Source: Sphingobacterium sp. BN32 (lineage in GTDB: Bacteria; Bacteroidota; Bacteroidia; Sphingobacteriales; Sphingobacteriaceae). From it: a stretch of 64,000 nucleotides of DNA. Below are positions 8,282 to 16,425 of this stretch, piece after piece (the first letter of the stretch is position 1; each line of letters begins with the position of its first letter). The notes beneath the pieces were generated by a model. That model did no database searches. It was given only the letters and a program-made list of their open reading frames with translations, and was not told the DNA's origin. The stretch lies in assembly GCF_030503615.1 (NCBI RefSeq), contig NZ_CP129963.1, forward strand, positions 310,001 to 374,000. Reading direction: 5' to 3'. A program made the position numbers and the translations under genes.

Positions 8282-10387
8282 TTAAGATATTTTGTCCCAA
8301 GAAATCGCCGAGCCTCTTTGGTTCAGGATCTGTACTAAAGGCTGGTTCTTCTCCGCCGTAAGGTTAGGGTCTTCTTTGAAGATCTGTATCACCGAATTTC
8401 TGGCTTCTGAAAGGATCGCTTGATCTTTCGCTAAATCGGCAATCTTCATCTCCAAAACACCAGACTGCTGGGTACCAGAGATGTCGCCCGGCCCGCGAAG
8501 CTGCAAGTCAACCTCTGCAATTTCGAAGCCGTCGTTCGTACGCACCATGGTTTCCAATCGAGTTCTTCCTTCTTTGCTTAGTTTATTGCTCGACATCAAG
8601 ATACAATAAGATTGTTCGGCACCACGACCTACGCGACCACGTAACTGGTGCAATTGTGAAAGCCCAAAGCGTTCCGAGTTTTCAATAACCATCACTGACG
8701 CATTTGGCACATTGACCCCAACCTCAATGACCGTCGTTGCTACCATAATTTGCGTCTGATGTTTTACAAAACGTTGCATCTCAAAGTCTTTATCCTTTAC
8801 ACTCATCTTGCCATGCACTATGCTGATTTGGTATTGCGGCATCGGAAACTCACGCAATAAGCCTTCTAAACCTGCCTCCAAATAAAGCAGATCCATCTTC
8901 TCAGACTCCTTGATCAAAGGGTAAACAATGTAGATCTGTCGCCCTTTTGCTATCTCTTCGCGCATAAATCCAAACACGCGCAGTCGTTTATTCTCAAAAA
9001 AATGAACCGTTTTAATCGGTTTTCTGCCTGCCGGCAACTCATCGATTACCGAGATATCCAAATCGCCGTACATGGTCATGGCCAGGGTACGCGGTATAGG
9101 CGTCGCTGTCATCACCAGCATATGCGGTGGAATGGTATTTTTTCGCCATAGCTTGGCACGCTGTTCCACACCGAAGCGATGTTGCTCATCGATAACAACA
9201 AAACCGATGTTCTTAAACCTGACCTTATCCTCGATTAGCGCATGCGTACCGATCAGAATATCCAACGTGCCATCTTCCAGCTCTTGATGAATGATCCTTC
9301 GCGCCTTGCTAGGCGTCGAACCGGTAAGCAATTTGATATTACAAATATCATCGCCCAGAAGTTCTTTAAGCCCGTTATAATGCTGTGTCGCCAATATTTC
9401 TGTCGGTGCCATCATACAGGCTTGGAAGCCATTGTCAATGGCCAAGAGCATGCTCATCAGAGCCACCACCGTCTTGCCCGAACCAACATCCCCCTGCACC
9501 AACCTATTCATCTGTGCACCGGTATTCGTATCAACCCGTATCTCTTTGATTACCCGCTTTTGCGCATTGGTCAATGGGAAAGGAAGTCGCTCGCTAAAGA
9601 AGCTGTTGAATTTCTCGCCAACCTCCGTAAAACGATGCCCCCGGTATTTCTGCGTATTCAACTGCTTGTTTCGAAGCAAGCGCAATTGTATGATAAAAAG
9701 CTCTTCAAACTTTAAACGCCGGATTGCAGCAGCCATCAACTGTTCATTCTGTGGAAAATGAATGGATAGTAAGGCCTGAGCATAAGGCATCAACTGATGT
9801 TGCTCTAGGATATAGGGTGGCAGAGGCTCAACTAAGGTTCGGAACACAGTCGCTAAGGCGGCCTCTTGCAATTTCTGTATTCCTTTGCTATCCAAGTTGA
9901 ATTTCTTCAGCTTTTCGGTAGAAGAATAAACTGGTTGCATGCTCATATTACCTATGCGCTTCTCTTTTTGCTGATAAAGCTCCATCTCGGGATGGGTAAC
10001 CGACAATGTCCCATTGAACTCCGTAGGTTTACCATACATCACATAAGCCGCTCCCACCTTTAGACTTTTCTTCAGCCAGGAAAGACTTTGAAACCAAACC
10101 AGCTCCATGACACCCGTATCGTCTCTAAATTGAGCAAGCAGGCGCTTCCCTTTCTTTTCGCCAACCTCCTGCAACGAAACTAAGCGCCCCAGAACCTGTG
10201 CACCAACCATATCAGGATGCAATTCACGGATTTTATGAAACTTGGTCTTGTCGATATACCGAAAAGGGTAGCATTCAAGCAGATCGCCAATAGTAAATAT
10301 CTGCAACTCTTTCTTGAGTACATCGGCCTTCTGCGGGCCAACGCCTTTCAAATATTCAATAGGGGTGATTAACGATAATTCTGCCAT
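8282..10387 (-). CDS. recG: ATP-dependent DNA helicase RecG
   Basis: RecG remodels stalled replication forks and branch-migrates Holliday junctions. The 701-residue product has an N-terminal wedge/OB-fold region (GVGPQKADVLKKEL near 16-27), Walker A GDVGSGKT at 299-306, the DEQH helicase box at 400-403, motif III TATPIPRTLAMT, and the RGRVGRG motif VI with a RecG-type C-terminal tail (DLQLRGPGDISGTQQSG). Length and motif order are typical of the family. It lies 87 bases upstream of hflX on the same strand. Its own upstream region is the repeat cluster at 10435-10700. Confidence 0.96.
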   Translation of the reverse strand: MAELSLITPIEYLKGVGPQKADVLKKELQIFTIGDLLECYPFRYIDKTKFHKIRELHPDMVGAQVLGRLVSLQEVGEKKGKRLLAQFRDDTGVMELVWFQSLSWLKKSLKVGAAYVMYGKPTEFNGTLSVTHPEMELYQQKEKRIGNMSMQPVYSSTEKLKKFNLDSKGIQKLQEAALATVFRTLVEPLPPYILEQHQLMPYAQALLSIHFPQNEQLMAAAIRRLKFEELFIIQLRLLRNKQLNTQKYRGHRFTEVGEKFNSFFSERLPFPLTNAQKRVIKEIRVDTNTGAQMNRLVQGDVGSGKTVVALMSMLLAIDNGFQACMMAPTEILATQHYNGLKELLGDDICNIKLLTGSTPSKARRIIHQELEDGTLDILIGTHALIEDKVRFKNIGFVVIDEQHRFGVEQRAKLWRKNTIPPHMLVMTATPIPRTLAMTMYGDLDISVIDELPAGRKPIKTVHFFENKRLRVFGFMREEIAKGRQIYIVYPLIKESEKMDLLYLEAGLEGLLREFPMPQYQISIVHGKMSVKDKDFEMQRFVKHQTQIMVATTVIEVGVNVPNASVMVIENSERFGLSQLHQLRGRVGRGAEQSYCILMSSNKLSKEGRTRLETMVRTNDGFEIAEVDLQLRGPGDISGTQQSGVLEMKIADLAKDQAILSEARNSVIQIFKEDPNLTAEKNQPLVQILNQRGSAISWDKIS

Positions 10388-10434
10388 CTTGGAATCCCAC
10401 TAAATTAATGAAAAATCTTTGCTATTTCTGTTGA

Positions 10435-10700
10435 ATAGTATTTAGTAGTTAGTATTTAGTAGTTAGACCTTGGGCTGGAATGAGATATTAGACATAAGAT
10501 TTCAGACATTTGACACGTTTTGTTTTGAAGCAGGAAAGGAAGGATGCTCGGATGGGCAGGATGTAGCGTCATTGGTCTTTATACTAATTACTAACTACTA
10601 AATACTTTTTTTCTTGGTTTAAAACCAACCGCCATAAAAAAGTATTCAACCTAGTAGCCGTCATTGGTCTTTATACTAAATACTAACTACTAAATACTAA
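10435..10700. repeat. Intergenic mosaic repeat cluster A (TAGTATTTAG words, 41-bp direct repeat, shared module)
   Basis: The recG-ridA gap holds no gene. It has tandem AGTATTTAGTAGTT words at 10437-10466. Their reverse-complement form (ACTAACTACTAAATACT) is at 10590-10606 and again at 10682-10698. A direct repeat of about 41 bp starting at the GTCATTGGTC word appears at 10568-10606 and 10660-10698 with two or three differences. The 29-bp module at 10482-10510 matches, at all but two positions, the reverse complement of 53174-53202 in the second cluster. A GGAAGGAT..GGGCAGGAT block at 10533-10563 also recurs there inverted. Confidence 0.8.
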
Positions 10701-10705
10701 AAAGC

Positions 10706-10743
10706 AAAAAAGCTAAACATTGTTCAGGTTGTCTAGCTTTTTT
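10706..10743 (-). terminator. Probable terminator downstream of ridA
   Basis: AAAAAAGCTA at 10706-10715 pairs with TAGCTTTTTT at 10734-10743. Read on the minus strand it gives a stem followed by a T-run, about 170 bases after the ridA stop. The next 170 bases up to ridA contain nothing recognisable. Confidence 0.5.
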
Positions 10744-10915
10744 AGGTTGTGTTTCAACAATTATGCTGCGCTGTAGGGCTACATGCAGACTTTTATAGTA
10801 TAAAAAAAGTGTCCAAATTTAAATAGTAAGCGTTGTGAATTGCTTAATACAAACATCCCGCTTTTTATGCGTTTAAAAAGTGACACCCATTATAAAATAA
10901 AAGGATTGTTTGCAC

Positions 10916-11302
10916 TTATGCCTTCCACGCAATTACGGAAATCTCCACATTTACCTCTTTCGGAAGTGTCTTAACAGCAACACATTCTCTTGCGGGCTGA
11001 ATTTCTTTGAAGTATTCCGAATACACTTCGTTTACTGTAGCAAAGTAATCCATGCTGCTCAAGAATATGCTGGTCTTTACCACATCCTTAAAATCATAAC
11101 CTGCATTTTTTAAGATGGCACCAACGTTCTTCAAAACCTGATGTGCCTCATCAGCAACGCCTGTGCTGATCAATTCCATCGTTTCCGGAATCAAGGGGAT
11201 TTGCCCTGAAACGTATAAAGTCTTGTCAGCTTTAATGGCTTGATTGTATGGACCGATAGCTGCAGGGGCTTTGTCGGTATTTAAGATTTCTTTTTGTGAC
11301 AT
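10916..11302 (-). CDS. ridA: RidA-family 2-iminobutanoate/2-iminopropanoate deaminase
   Basis: RidA hydrolyses reactive enamine/imine intermediates released by PLP enzymes. The 128-residue protein covers the complete small YjgF/RidA fold. It has the typical IGPYNQAIKAD start at 16-26, VSGQIPL at 31-37, the substrate-carboxylate arginine in PARECVAV (R105) and the catalytic-site glutamate in VEISVIA (E120). Length is exactly normal. It stands alone, divergent from nagA. A TATCTTAG box on its coding strand at about 11345-11352 could be the -7 promoter element. The neighbouring nagA is also an amino-sugar catabolic enzyme, but a functional link is only a guess. Confidence 0.93.
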   Translation of the reverse strand: MSQKEILNTDKAPAAIGPYNQAIKADKTLYVSGQIPLIPETMELISTGVADEAHQVLKNVGAILKNAGYDFKDVVKTSIFLSSMDYFATVNEVYSEYFKEIQPARECVAVKTLPKEVNVEISVIAWKA

Positions 11303-11404
11303 AATCGTATAGATTTATTCTTTTCTGTTACATGCTAATAAGGACTAAGATACAATTAGAGCGTTGAATATTTAGAAAAAAATGAAAACTGCCTATATTG
11401 CAGG

Positions 11405-12514
11405 ATGAATCAAAACCTAGCCTTAAGCAATGGCCGGATCTTTACGGAATATCAGGTCTTAGATAACCATGCTGTACTTGTTAACAGAGATCGAATCCTA
11501 GCAATCGTGCCAGTGAGCGAGATTCCCGGTGATTTTGAGGTAATCGATGTGCAAGGAGGCAATATCTGTCCGGGGCTAATCGACCTGCAAATTTATGGTA
11601 CGGGCAATGACCTGTTTTCTGCCGAGTTGACCGTGGAGTCCCTCTCTAGAATAGATAATAACTTACTGAAGCAGGGCTGTACATCGTATATGCCCACCTT
11701 GGCGACAAACACCTTAGCGGTTTTCAAAACGGCCATCAATGTGTTTCGCAAAGCGCAGTCCAAAGTAGCTTTAGGCTTGCATCTGGAAGGTCCTTTCCTA
11801 AATCCTGCAAAACGAGGAGCACATCCCGAAGAACTCATTATCAAAGCAACGAAGCCTTTGTTGGAAGATTTATTACAGGGTCAAGATGTGGTTAGAATAA
11901 TGACCATTGCTGCAGAGTTAATGGATCAGGAATGCATCGACTATCTGCAGGAGCAGGGTATCCGCTTAACGCTTGGACATAGTACTGCCAGCTATCAACA
12001 AGCAACGTCTGCCTTTAATAAGGGGATAGGTATGGTAACACACTTGTGGAATGCCATGTCGCCATTCCATCATCGGGAAGTTGGAATACCGGGTGCAGCA
12101 TTTTCGCATGCTTCCGTGGCAGCCTCTATTATCGTTGATGGTATACATGTGGATTATCAAGCGGTGCGACTCAGCAAAGAATTGATGGGCGAGCGTCTGT
12201 TTTTAATAACGGATGCGGTTGCTGCATGCAACAAGGGCGTCTATCAACATGTGTTGAACGGCGATCATTACGTCATGCCGGACGGTACACTTTCCGGTTC
12301 TGCGTTGTCTTTATTGCAGGCGGTGAAAAACTGCGTGCAGCAGGTCGGTATAGACCTGTCCGAAGCGCTACGCATGGCCACGCTTTATCCTGCACGCCAA
12401 ATTGCGCGCGATGACATCGGGAATTTGAGATCCCAAAGTCTGGCGAATATCCTCGTTTTTGATTCGGAATATCGCGTGCAACAAGTTGTTTTTGAGGGGC
12501 AATTGATTATTTAA
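11405..12514 (+). CDS. nagA: N-acetylglucosamine-6-phosphate deacetylase NagA
   Basis: NagA converts GlcNAc-6-phosphate to glucosamine-6-phosphate and acetate in the cytoplasm. The 369-residue TIM-barrel amidohydrolase has the metal-binding glutamate in HLEGPF (E128), histidines in LGHSTA (H192) and THLWNAM (H213), DGIHVD (H248) and the catalytic aspartate in LITDAVAA (D270). These match the spacing of E. coli E131/H195/H216/D273. It is the first gene of the locus that carries exo-muramidase and murQ. Its product would process the GlcNAc-6-P made by MurQ and GlcNAc arriving by other routes. Only 72 bases separate it from the next gene, but a good promoter lies in that gap. Confidence 0.93.
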   Translation: MNQNLALSNGRIFTEYQVLDNHAVLVNRDRILAIVPVSEIPGDFEVIDVQGGNICPGLIDLQIYGTGNDLFSAELTVESLSRIDNNLLKQGCTSYMPTLATNTLAVFKTAINVFRKAQSKVALGLHLEGPFLNPAKRGAHPEELIIKATKPLLEDLLQGQDVVRIMTIAAELMDQECIDYLQEQGIRLTLGHSTASYQQATSAFNKGIGMVTHLWNAMSPFHHREVGIPGAAFSHASVAASIIVDGIHVDYQAVRLSKELMGERLFLITDAVAACNKGVYQHVLNGDHYVMPDGTLSGSALSLLQAVKNCVQQVGIDLSEALRMATLYPARQIARDDIGNLRSQSLANILVFDSEYRVQQVVFEGQLII

Positions 12515-12535
12515 CGTATAACTTATAGGTTACAA

Positions 12536-12568
12536 TTTGACATAAACGTGCAAAAAGATGTAGTTTTG
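12536..12568 (+). promoter_or_regulatory. Bacteroidota-type promoter upstream of the first GHL10 gene
   Basis: TTTG at 12536-12539 is followed after 21 bases by TAGTTTTG at 12561-12568, an exact fit to TTTG-N(17-23)-TAnnTTTG. Transcription would start near 12575, about 12 bases before the ATG at 12587. Confidence 0.55.
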
Positions 12569-12586
12569 TAAGTTAAGAAACTGTAT

Positions 12587-14239
12587 ATGATGAGAAGATT
12601 TATTAGTCTTTGCGCGTTATCTGCGGTATTGTTTACTGGCGTTTCCTGCGGTTCAAAGAACAAGCAGAGCAAAGCCGCTAAACAAAATCCAACGGAAATA
12701 GCGAAGGAATCACAGGTTGCCAATCAGGTTCCTGAAACAAAAGACGCGGAGAAACCTGCAGAAACAAAACCTGTACAACAGGCGTCGAAAGTAGAAAAAA
12801 AAGAAAAGGCTAAGCCCGCTTTTACGGCGAAATTGCCGCAGGTTCCACGTGAATTCCGTGCTGCTTGGATCGCAACAGTCGCGAATATCAATTGGCCAAG
12901 TAAAAATAACCTATCAACGGAGCAACAAAAAGCAGAAGCGATCCGCTTGTTGGATATGTTGAAAGAAAACAACTTCAACGCGGTGATCTTTCAGGTTCGC
13001 CCTTCGGCAGATGCCTTATACAACTCCCCTTATGAACCTTGGTCGTACTTCTTGACCGGACAAATTGGTAAAGCACCTTCACCATACTATGATCCTTTGG
13101 AGTTTTGGGTAGAAGAAGCGCATAAAAGAGGGTTGGAGCTTCATGTATGGTTAAATCCTTACCGTGCCCACCATTCAAATGGCGGTTCGGTTACCAGCGA
13201 ATCCATGGTAAGAAAAGCGGCAGACCATGTCGTGCGCCTTAGAAACGGTATGTATTGGTTTGATCCATCGAGCCAAAAAACGCAAGACCATGCTGCTGCG
13301 GTGGTACATGATATCGTCAAACGTTACGATATCGACGGGGTACATTTTGATGATTATTTCTATCCCTATGCGACCTACAACGGAGGCGCTGACTTCCCGG
13401 ATGATGCGACATGGAACGCTTATAGACAATCTGGAGGAAAATTAAGTCGTGCTGATTTCCGCAGAGATAATGTTAATAAATTTATCAAACGCGTCTATAC
13501 TGAAATTAAAGCAGAGAAACCGCATGTGAAGTTCGGTCTTAGTCCTTTTGGTATTTGGAAGCCCGGCTATCCTGCAGGCGTGACGGGTTCTTCACAATAC
13601 GACGAGCTTTATGCCGACGCAAAATTATGGTTGAATGAAGGCTGGATCGATTATTTTACGCCTCAGCTTTACTGGCCGATTGACCCTCCAAGGCAAAGTT
13701 TTACAAGCCTGTTGAAGTGGTGGCAATCTGAAAACACCCATAATAGACATTTATGGCCAGGCTTAAATACGGTTGAAGTGAGGTCGCCAAACCGTGTGGA
13801 AGAGATCAAAAGACAAATCGAAGTGACGCGTCAAGTCGTTCCTAATTCGGTCGGTGCAGTGCACTGGAGTATCGCAGGATTGACGAAAAATCCTTCCATG
13901 CTTAAAGCATTGCACGAAGGACCTTATAGCCAACGTGCTTTAGTGCCCGCATCACCATGGCTTTCTGCAAATCCTATATTGAAACCTACGTTGATGTTGA
14001 CAAAACAACCAAGTAGCATATTTGCAAAATGGTTACACAAGCAGCCGGAGCAGGTATTTAAATGGGTGGCTTATGCCCGTTATGGCGACACATGGAGCGT
14101 GGAGATACTAGATGCACCACAAACAGAAATTAGTTTCCCGAAATCCAAGAACGGACAAAAACTGAACGCAATTGCCGTGAAGCCAATTGACCGCCTCGGG
14201 AATGAAGGTGATTATATCGGAGAGAATATCGAAGATTAA
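12587..14239 (+). CDS. GHL10-type (DUF187/PF02638) family 10-like glycoside hydrolase lipoprotein
   Basis: The 550-residue protein has a lipoprotein signal with cysteine at residue 21 (GVSCGSKNK) and a Lys/Glu/Pro-rich spacer to about residue 85 that would hold the enzyme away from the membrane. Then comes a TIM-barrel glycosidase domain: REFRAAWIATVANINWP near 88-103, FQVRPSADALYNSPYEPWS, LHVWLNPYRAHH, VHFDDYFYPY near 253-261 with the acidic pair expected at the active site, and DYFTPQLYWP. A short C-terminal Fn3-like part follows. GHL10 proteins occur with peptidoglycan genes, and B. subtilis YngK belongs to the same family. The exact bond cleaved here is not established. Two ATGs lie in tandem, so the start could also be 12590. 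Confidence 0.88.
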   Translation: MMRRFISLCALSAVLFTGVSCGSKNKQSKAAKQNPTEIAKESQVANQVPETKDAEKPAETKPVQQASKVEKKEKAKPAFTAKLPQVPREFRAAWIATVANINWPSKNNLSTEQQKAEAIRLLDMLKENNFNAVIFQVRPSADALYNSPYEPWSYFLTGQIGKAPSPYYDPLEFWVEEAHKRGLELHVWLNPYRAHHSNGGSVTSESMVRKAADHVVRLRNGMYWFDPSSQKTQDHAAAVVHDIVKRYDIDGVHFDDYFYPYATYNGGADFPDDATWNAYRQSGGKLSRADFRRDNVNKFIKRVYTEIKAEKPHVKFGLSPFGIWKPGYPAGVTGSSQYDELYADAKLWLNEGWIDYFTPQLYWPIDPPRQSFTSLLKWWQSENTHNRHLWPGLNTVEVRSPNRVEEIKRQIEVTRQVVPNSVGAVHWSIAGLTKNPSMLKALHEGPYSQRALVPASPWLSANPILKPTLMLTKQPSSIFAKWLHKQPEQVFKWVAYARYGDTWSVEILDAPQTEISFPKSKNGQKLNAIAVKPIDRLGNEGDYIGENIED

Positions 14240-14259
14240 TAATATTAAGTAAAGAAGAA

Positions 14260-14294
14260 AGGCTGTCTTATATTTTAAGACAGCCTTTTTTTTT
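14260..14294 (+). terminator. Rho-independent terminator after the first GHL10 gene
   Basis: A perfect 11-bp stem (AGGCTGTCTTA at 14260-14270, TAAGACAGCCT at 14276-14286) with a 5-base loop is followed by about ten T. It lies 20 bases after the stop. Confidence 0.92.
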
Positions 14295-14379
14295 CTGAAT
14301 ATGTCTGTTTTCAATGATCAACAAGAGCACGTATCTTTATTATTAGTTTAATGGAAACGCGACAGATTTTATTTTAGTC

Positions 14380-14501
14380 ATACCCCAACTATACCCCAAC
14401 TATATCCCAACTATACCCCTATCAAACCCCTTTCGGAGCGGTTATGATTGGGGTTTGTATTGGGTTTGTATTGGGTTTGTATTGGGTTTGAAAGGGCTTT
14501 A
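14380..14501. repeat. 11-bp tandem repeats, C-rich then G-rich (cluster C)
   Basis: Three copies of an 11-bp unit (ATACCCCAACT, ATACCCCAACT, ATATCCCAACT) and a partial fourth run from 14380 to about 14420. After a short spacer, four copies of ATTGGGTTTGT-like units run from 14447 to 14490. The two halves are partly reverse-complementary (AAACCCC at 14424-14430 with GGGGTTT at 14450-14456). The last 21 bases (14481-14501) are identical to 52870-52890. G-tracts at 14450, 14462, 14473 and 14484 are spaced by 8 bases each. Confidence 0.88.
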
Positions 14502-15003
14502 ACCTGAGCGAGGTCAGACCGAAGCATGGAGGAGCATAATCGCATGAGCTATGTTTCCTCATTCTGTATAATTTCCATTAGCTACAATTTCTGCAGTTCA
14601 GCTATAACCGTTTCGTAATATTTCCACCCTGCATAGGAGCTGTAAACTGCATAAAAATTGGGTAGGCTACGCTTATCAACAAAGAATGTTTTGTGTTTTT
14701 CGCGAGCGTTGCGTTACAAAATGCTCAATTGTCACCTTATTGTTACTTAAACGTGTTAATTGTACACTATGTATTCAGTCAACTATGTGGGGTAAAAGCG
14801 CTAAATCTTTCGGAAACTGATGTTTTTGCAGGGTTTTCAGGAAACGCTCGCAAACATGCGTTTTCGTTTTTATGCGTGTTTACTGCGTTATTTTGCTTAA
14901 AGTTGTAGGATTTACGCTATCGATTGCTTTTATATGCGGTATTTGTTTTAATTTTACGAGGTAAAGTACAGAATACCTGTTTATTTGGGCCAAATCAATA
15001 CTT
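14502..15003. other. Long non-coding gap before the exo-muramidase gene
   Basis: No convincing gene is present: the open frame at 14693-14908 has no family resemblance and no start context. The stretch carries GCGTT/ACGC words, including GCGAGCGTT at 14702-14710 and its reverse complement at 14843-14851. It should also contain the promoter of the gene at 15004, but I could not identify an exact TAnnTTTG box. Confidence 0.5.
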
Positions 15004-16236
15004 ATGAAACTATTTTTGCTGCATACTGCACTACTCGGAGTTCTCTTAACAAACAGCTGTGGAATCACGTCAAAAACAGTGGTGAAACAAGAAGTTGCAC
15101 AAGAGAAACCGCAAAACAACGCAAATCTTATTGTTCCGGGAGCTGATCAGCTTCAAGCTTACTTGCCTTTGCTTAAAGGTAAAAAAGTGGGCATCATGGG
15201 AAATCAAACATCGGTTGTAGGTGAGCAGAAAGAGCATTTATTGGATGTTTTGTTGCGTGAGAAAGTTGATTTGAAGTTCGGATTCGCGCCAGAGCATGGT
15301 TTCCGTGGCGACATTGAGCGTGGCGAAAAGGTAGACAATGCTGTGGATTCGAAAACGGGTTTGCCGCTTTTTACGCTTTACGGCGGAAACGAAAAGCAAG
15401 ATTCTATCGTTAAGTCGATCGATGTTATGATTTTCGATCTGCAAGATGTAGGTGCTCGTTTCTATACTTATATCACCTCTTTACATCGTGTGATGGAATT
15501 ATGTGCAAAGCATAATAAGGAATTGATCGTTTTGGATCGCCCTAATCCATGTGGCGATCAGGTGGATGGACCTGTTCGTAAAGACGACAAATTTAAATCT
15601 AACGTTTCCTTTCATAAGATCGCGATGGTACACGGTTTGACTGTGGGTGAGCTTGCGAAGATGATTAATGGGGAGAAATGGTTAGAAGGTGGAAAACAGT
15701 GTAAGGTAACGGTGATTCCTGTAGAAAACTGGGATCACAGCAAAATGTATGAACTTCCTGTTATTCCTTCACCGAGCTTACCGAACCACCTTTCTGTACG
15801 CCTATATTCATCCTTATGCTTGTTCGAAGGAACAGAGATCTCTGTAGGTCGCGGGACAGACTGGCCTTTCCAGGTTGTAGGGTATAACAACCCTGTTTAT
15901 GGCGATTTCACTTATACGCCAGGCGAGAAAGCGGGAATGGTGAAGCATGTAGAAGGTAAAGGCGAAAAATTGTATGGACTTGATCTTCGTAGCTTAAATG
16001 CAGATGATCAGAAGTTCACGTTAAAGTATATTTTACATTTTTATAATAAGATGCCAGACAAGTCCAAGTTCTTCAGCCGCGCTGAATTCTTTGATAAACT
16101 TGCAGGTACCGACCAATTACGTAAAGATATTATTGCTGGAAAGTCCGAAGATGAAATTCGCAAGAGTTGGGAGCCGGAGTTGAAAGAATATAAAGAAATG
16201 CGTAAAAAATATTTAATCTACCCTGATATTAATTGA
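15004..16236 (+). CDS. NamZ-type exo-beta-N-acetylmuramidase lipoprotein (DUF1343)
   Basis: Family members (B. subtilis NamZ, Tannerella forsythia NamZ) release MurNAc from the non-reducing end of peptidoglycan glycans. The 410-residue product has a lipoprotein signal (LLTNSCG, cysteine 19) and the family motifs in order: GIMGNQTSV near 63-71, APEHGFRGD near 95-103 containing the likely catalytic glutamate, FDLQDVGARFYTY near 144-156, LDRPNP near 177-182, and EGTEISVGRGTD at 275-286. Length matches the family. It sits between a GHL10 hydrolase and a SusC/SusD pair, with nagA and murQ in the same cluster, which supports a muramic acid substrate. The symbol namZ fits by family but activity is inferred. 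Confidence 0.88.
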   Translation: MKLFLLHTALLGVLLTNSCGITSKTVVKQEVAQEKPQNNANLIVPGADQLQAYLPLLKGKKVGIMGNQTSVVGEQKEHLLDVLLREKVDLKFGFAPEHGFRGDIERGEKVDNAVDSKTGLPLFTLYGGNEKQDSIVKSIDVMIFDLQDVGARFYTYITSLHRVMELCAKHNKELIVLDRPNPCGDQVDGPVRKDDKFKSNVSFHKIAMVHGLTVGELAKMINGEKWLEGGKQCKVTVIPVENWDHSKMYELPVIPSPSLPNHLSVRLYSSLCLFEGTEISVGRGTDWPFQVVGYNNPVYGDFTYTPGEKAGMVKHVEGKGEKLYGLDLRSLNADDQKFTLKYILHFYNKMPDKSKFFSRAEFFDKLAGTDQLRKDIIAGKSEDEIRKSWEPELKEYKEMRKKYLIYPDIN

Positions 16237-16243
16237 AAAACAT

Positions 16244-16286
16244 GCGAAAGGCTCAAATAACATTTGGGCCTCTTTGCTTTTCTTTT
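16244..16286 (+). terminator. Probable terminator after the exo-muramidase gene
   Basis: GCGAAAGGCTCAAAT at 16244-16258 pairs imperfectly with ATTTGGGCCTCTTTGC at 16262-16277 and is followed by a T-rich run. It separates this gene from the SusC gene. Confidence 0.65.
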
Positions 16287-16425
16287 TGCGCAAACACTTA
16301 CAAAAACGCATAAAGAATTATAAAATCAGGTAAATATCTGTAAATTAGTTACGGTTTATTCATTATCTACAAATGAAAACGCCGAATTATGATAAAACAA
16401 ACTTTTTAATTTTAATCGATAAGCA

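Noticed and set aside
9242..9761. Two overlapping + strand frames of 157 and 109 residues
   Set aside because: They are shadows of recG, whose helicase motifs are unbroken on the opposite strand.
12846..12861. A parS-like site (CACGTG core) for ParB
   Set aside because: Only about 11 of 16 positions fit the consensus and it lies inside the GHL10 coding sequence; no parS was found near parAB.
14380..14490. CRISPR array
   Set aside because: The units are 11 bp and directly adjacent, with no unique spacers and no cas genes.
14693..14908. A 71-residue frame in the gap before the exo-muramidase gene
   Set aside because: No recognisable domain, no start context and no continuation in other frames; treated as chance.
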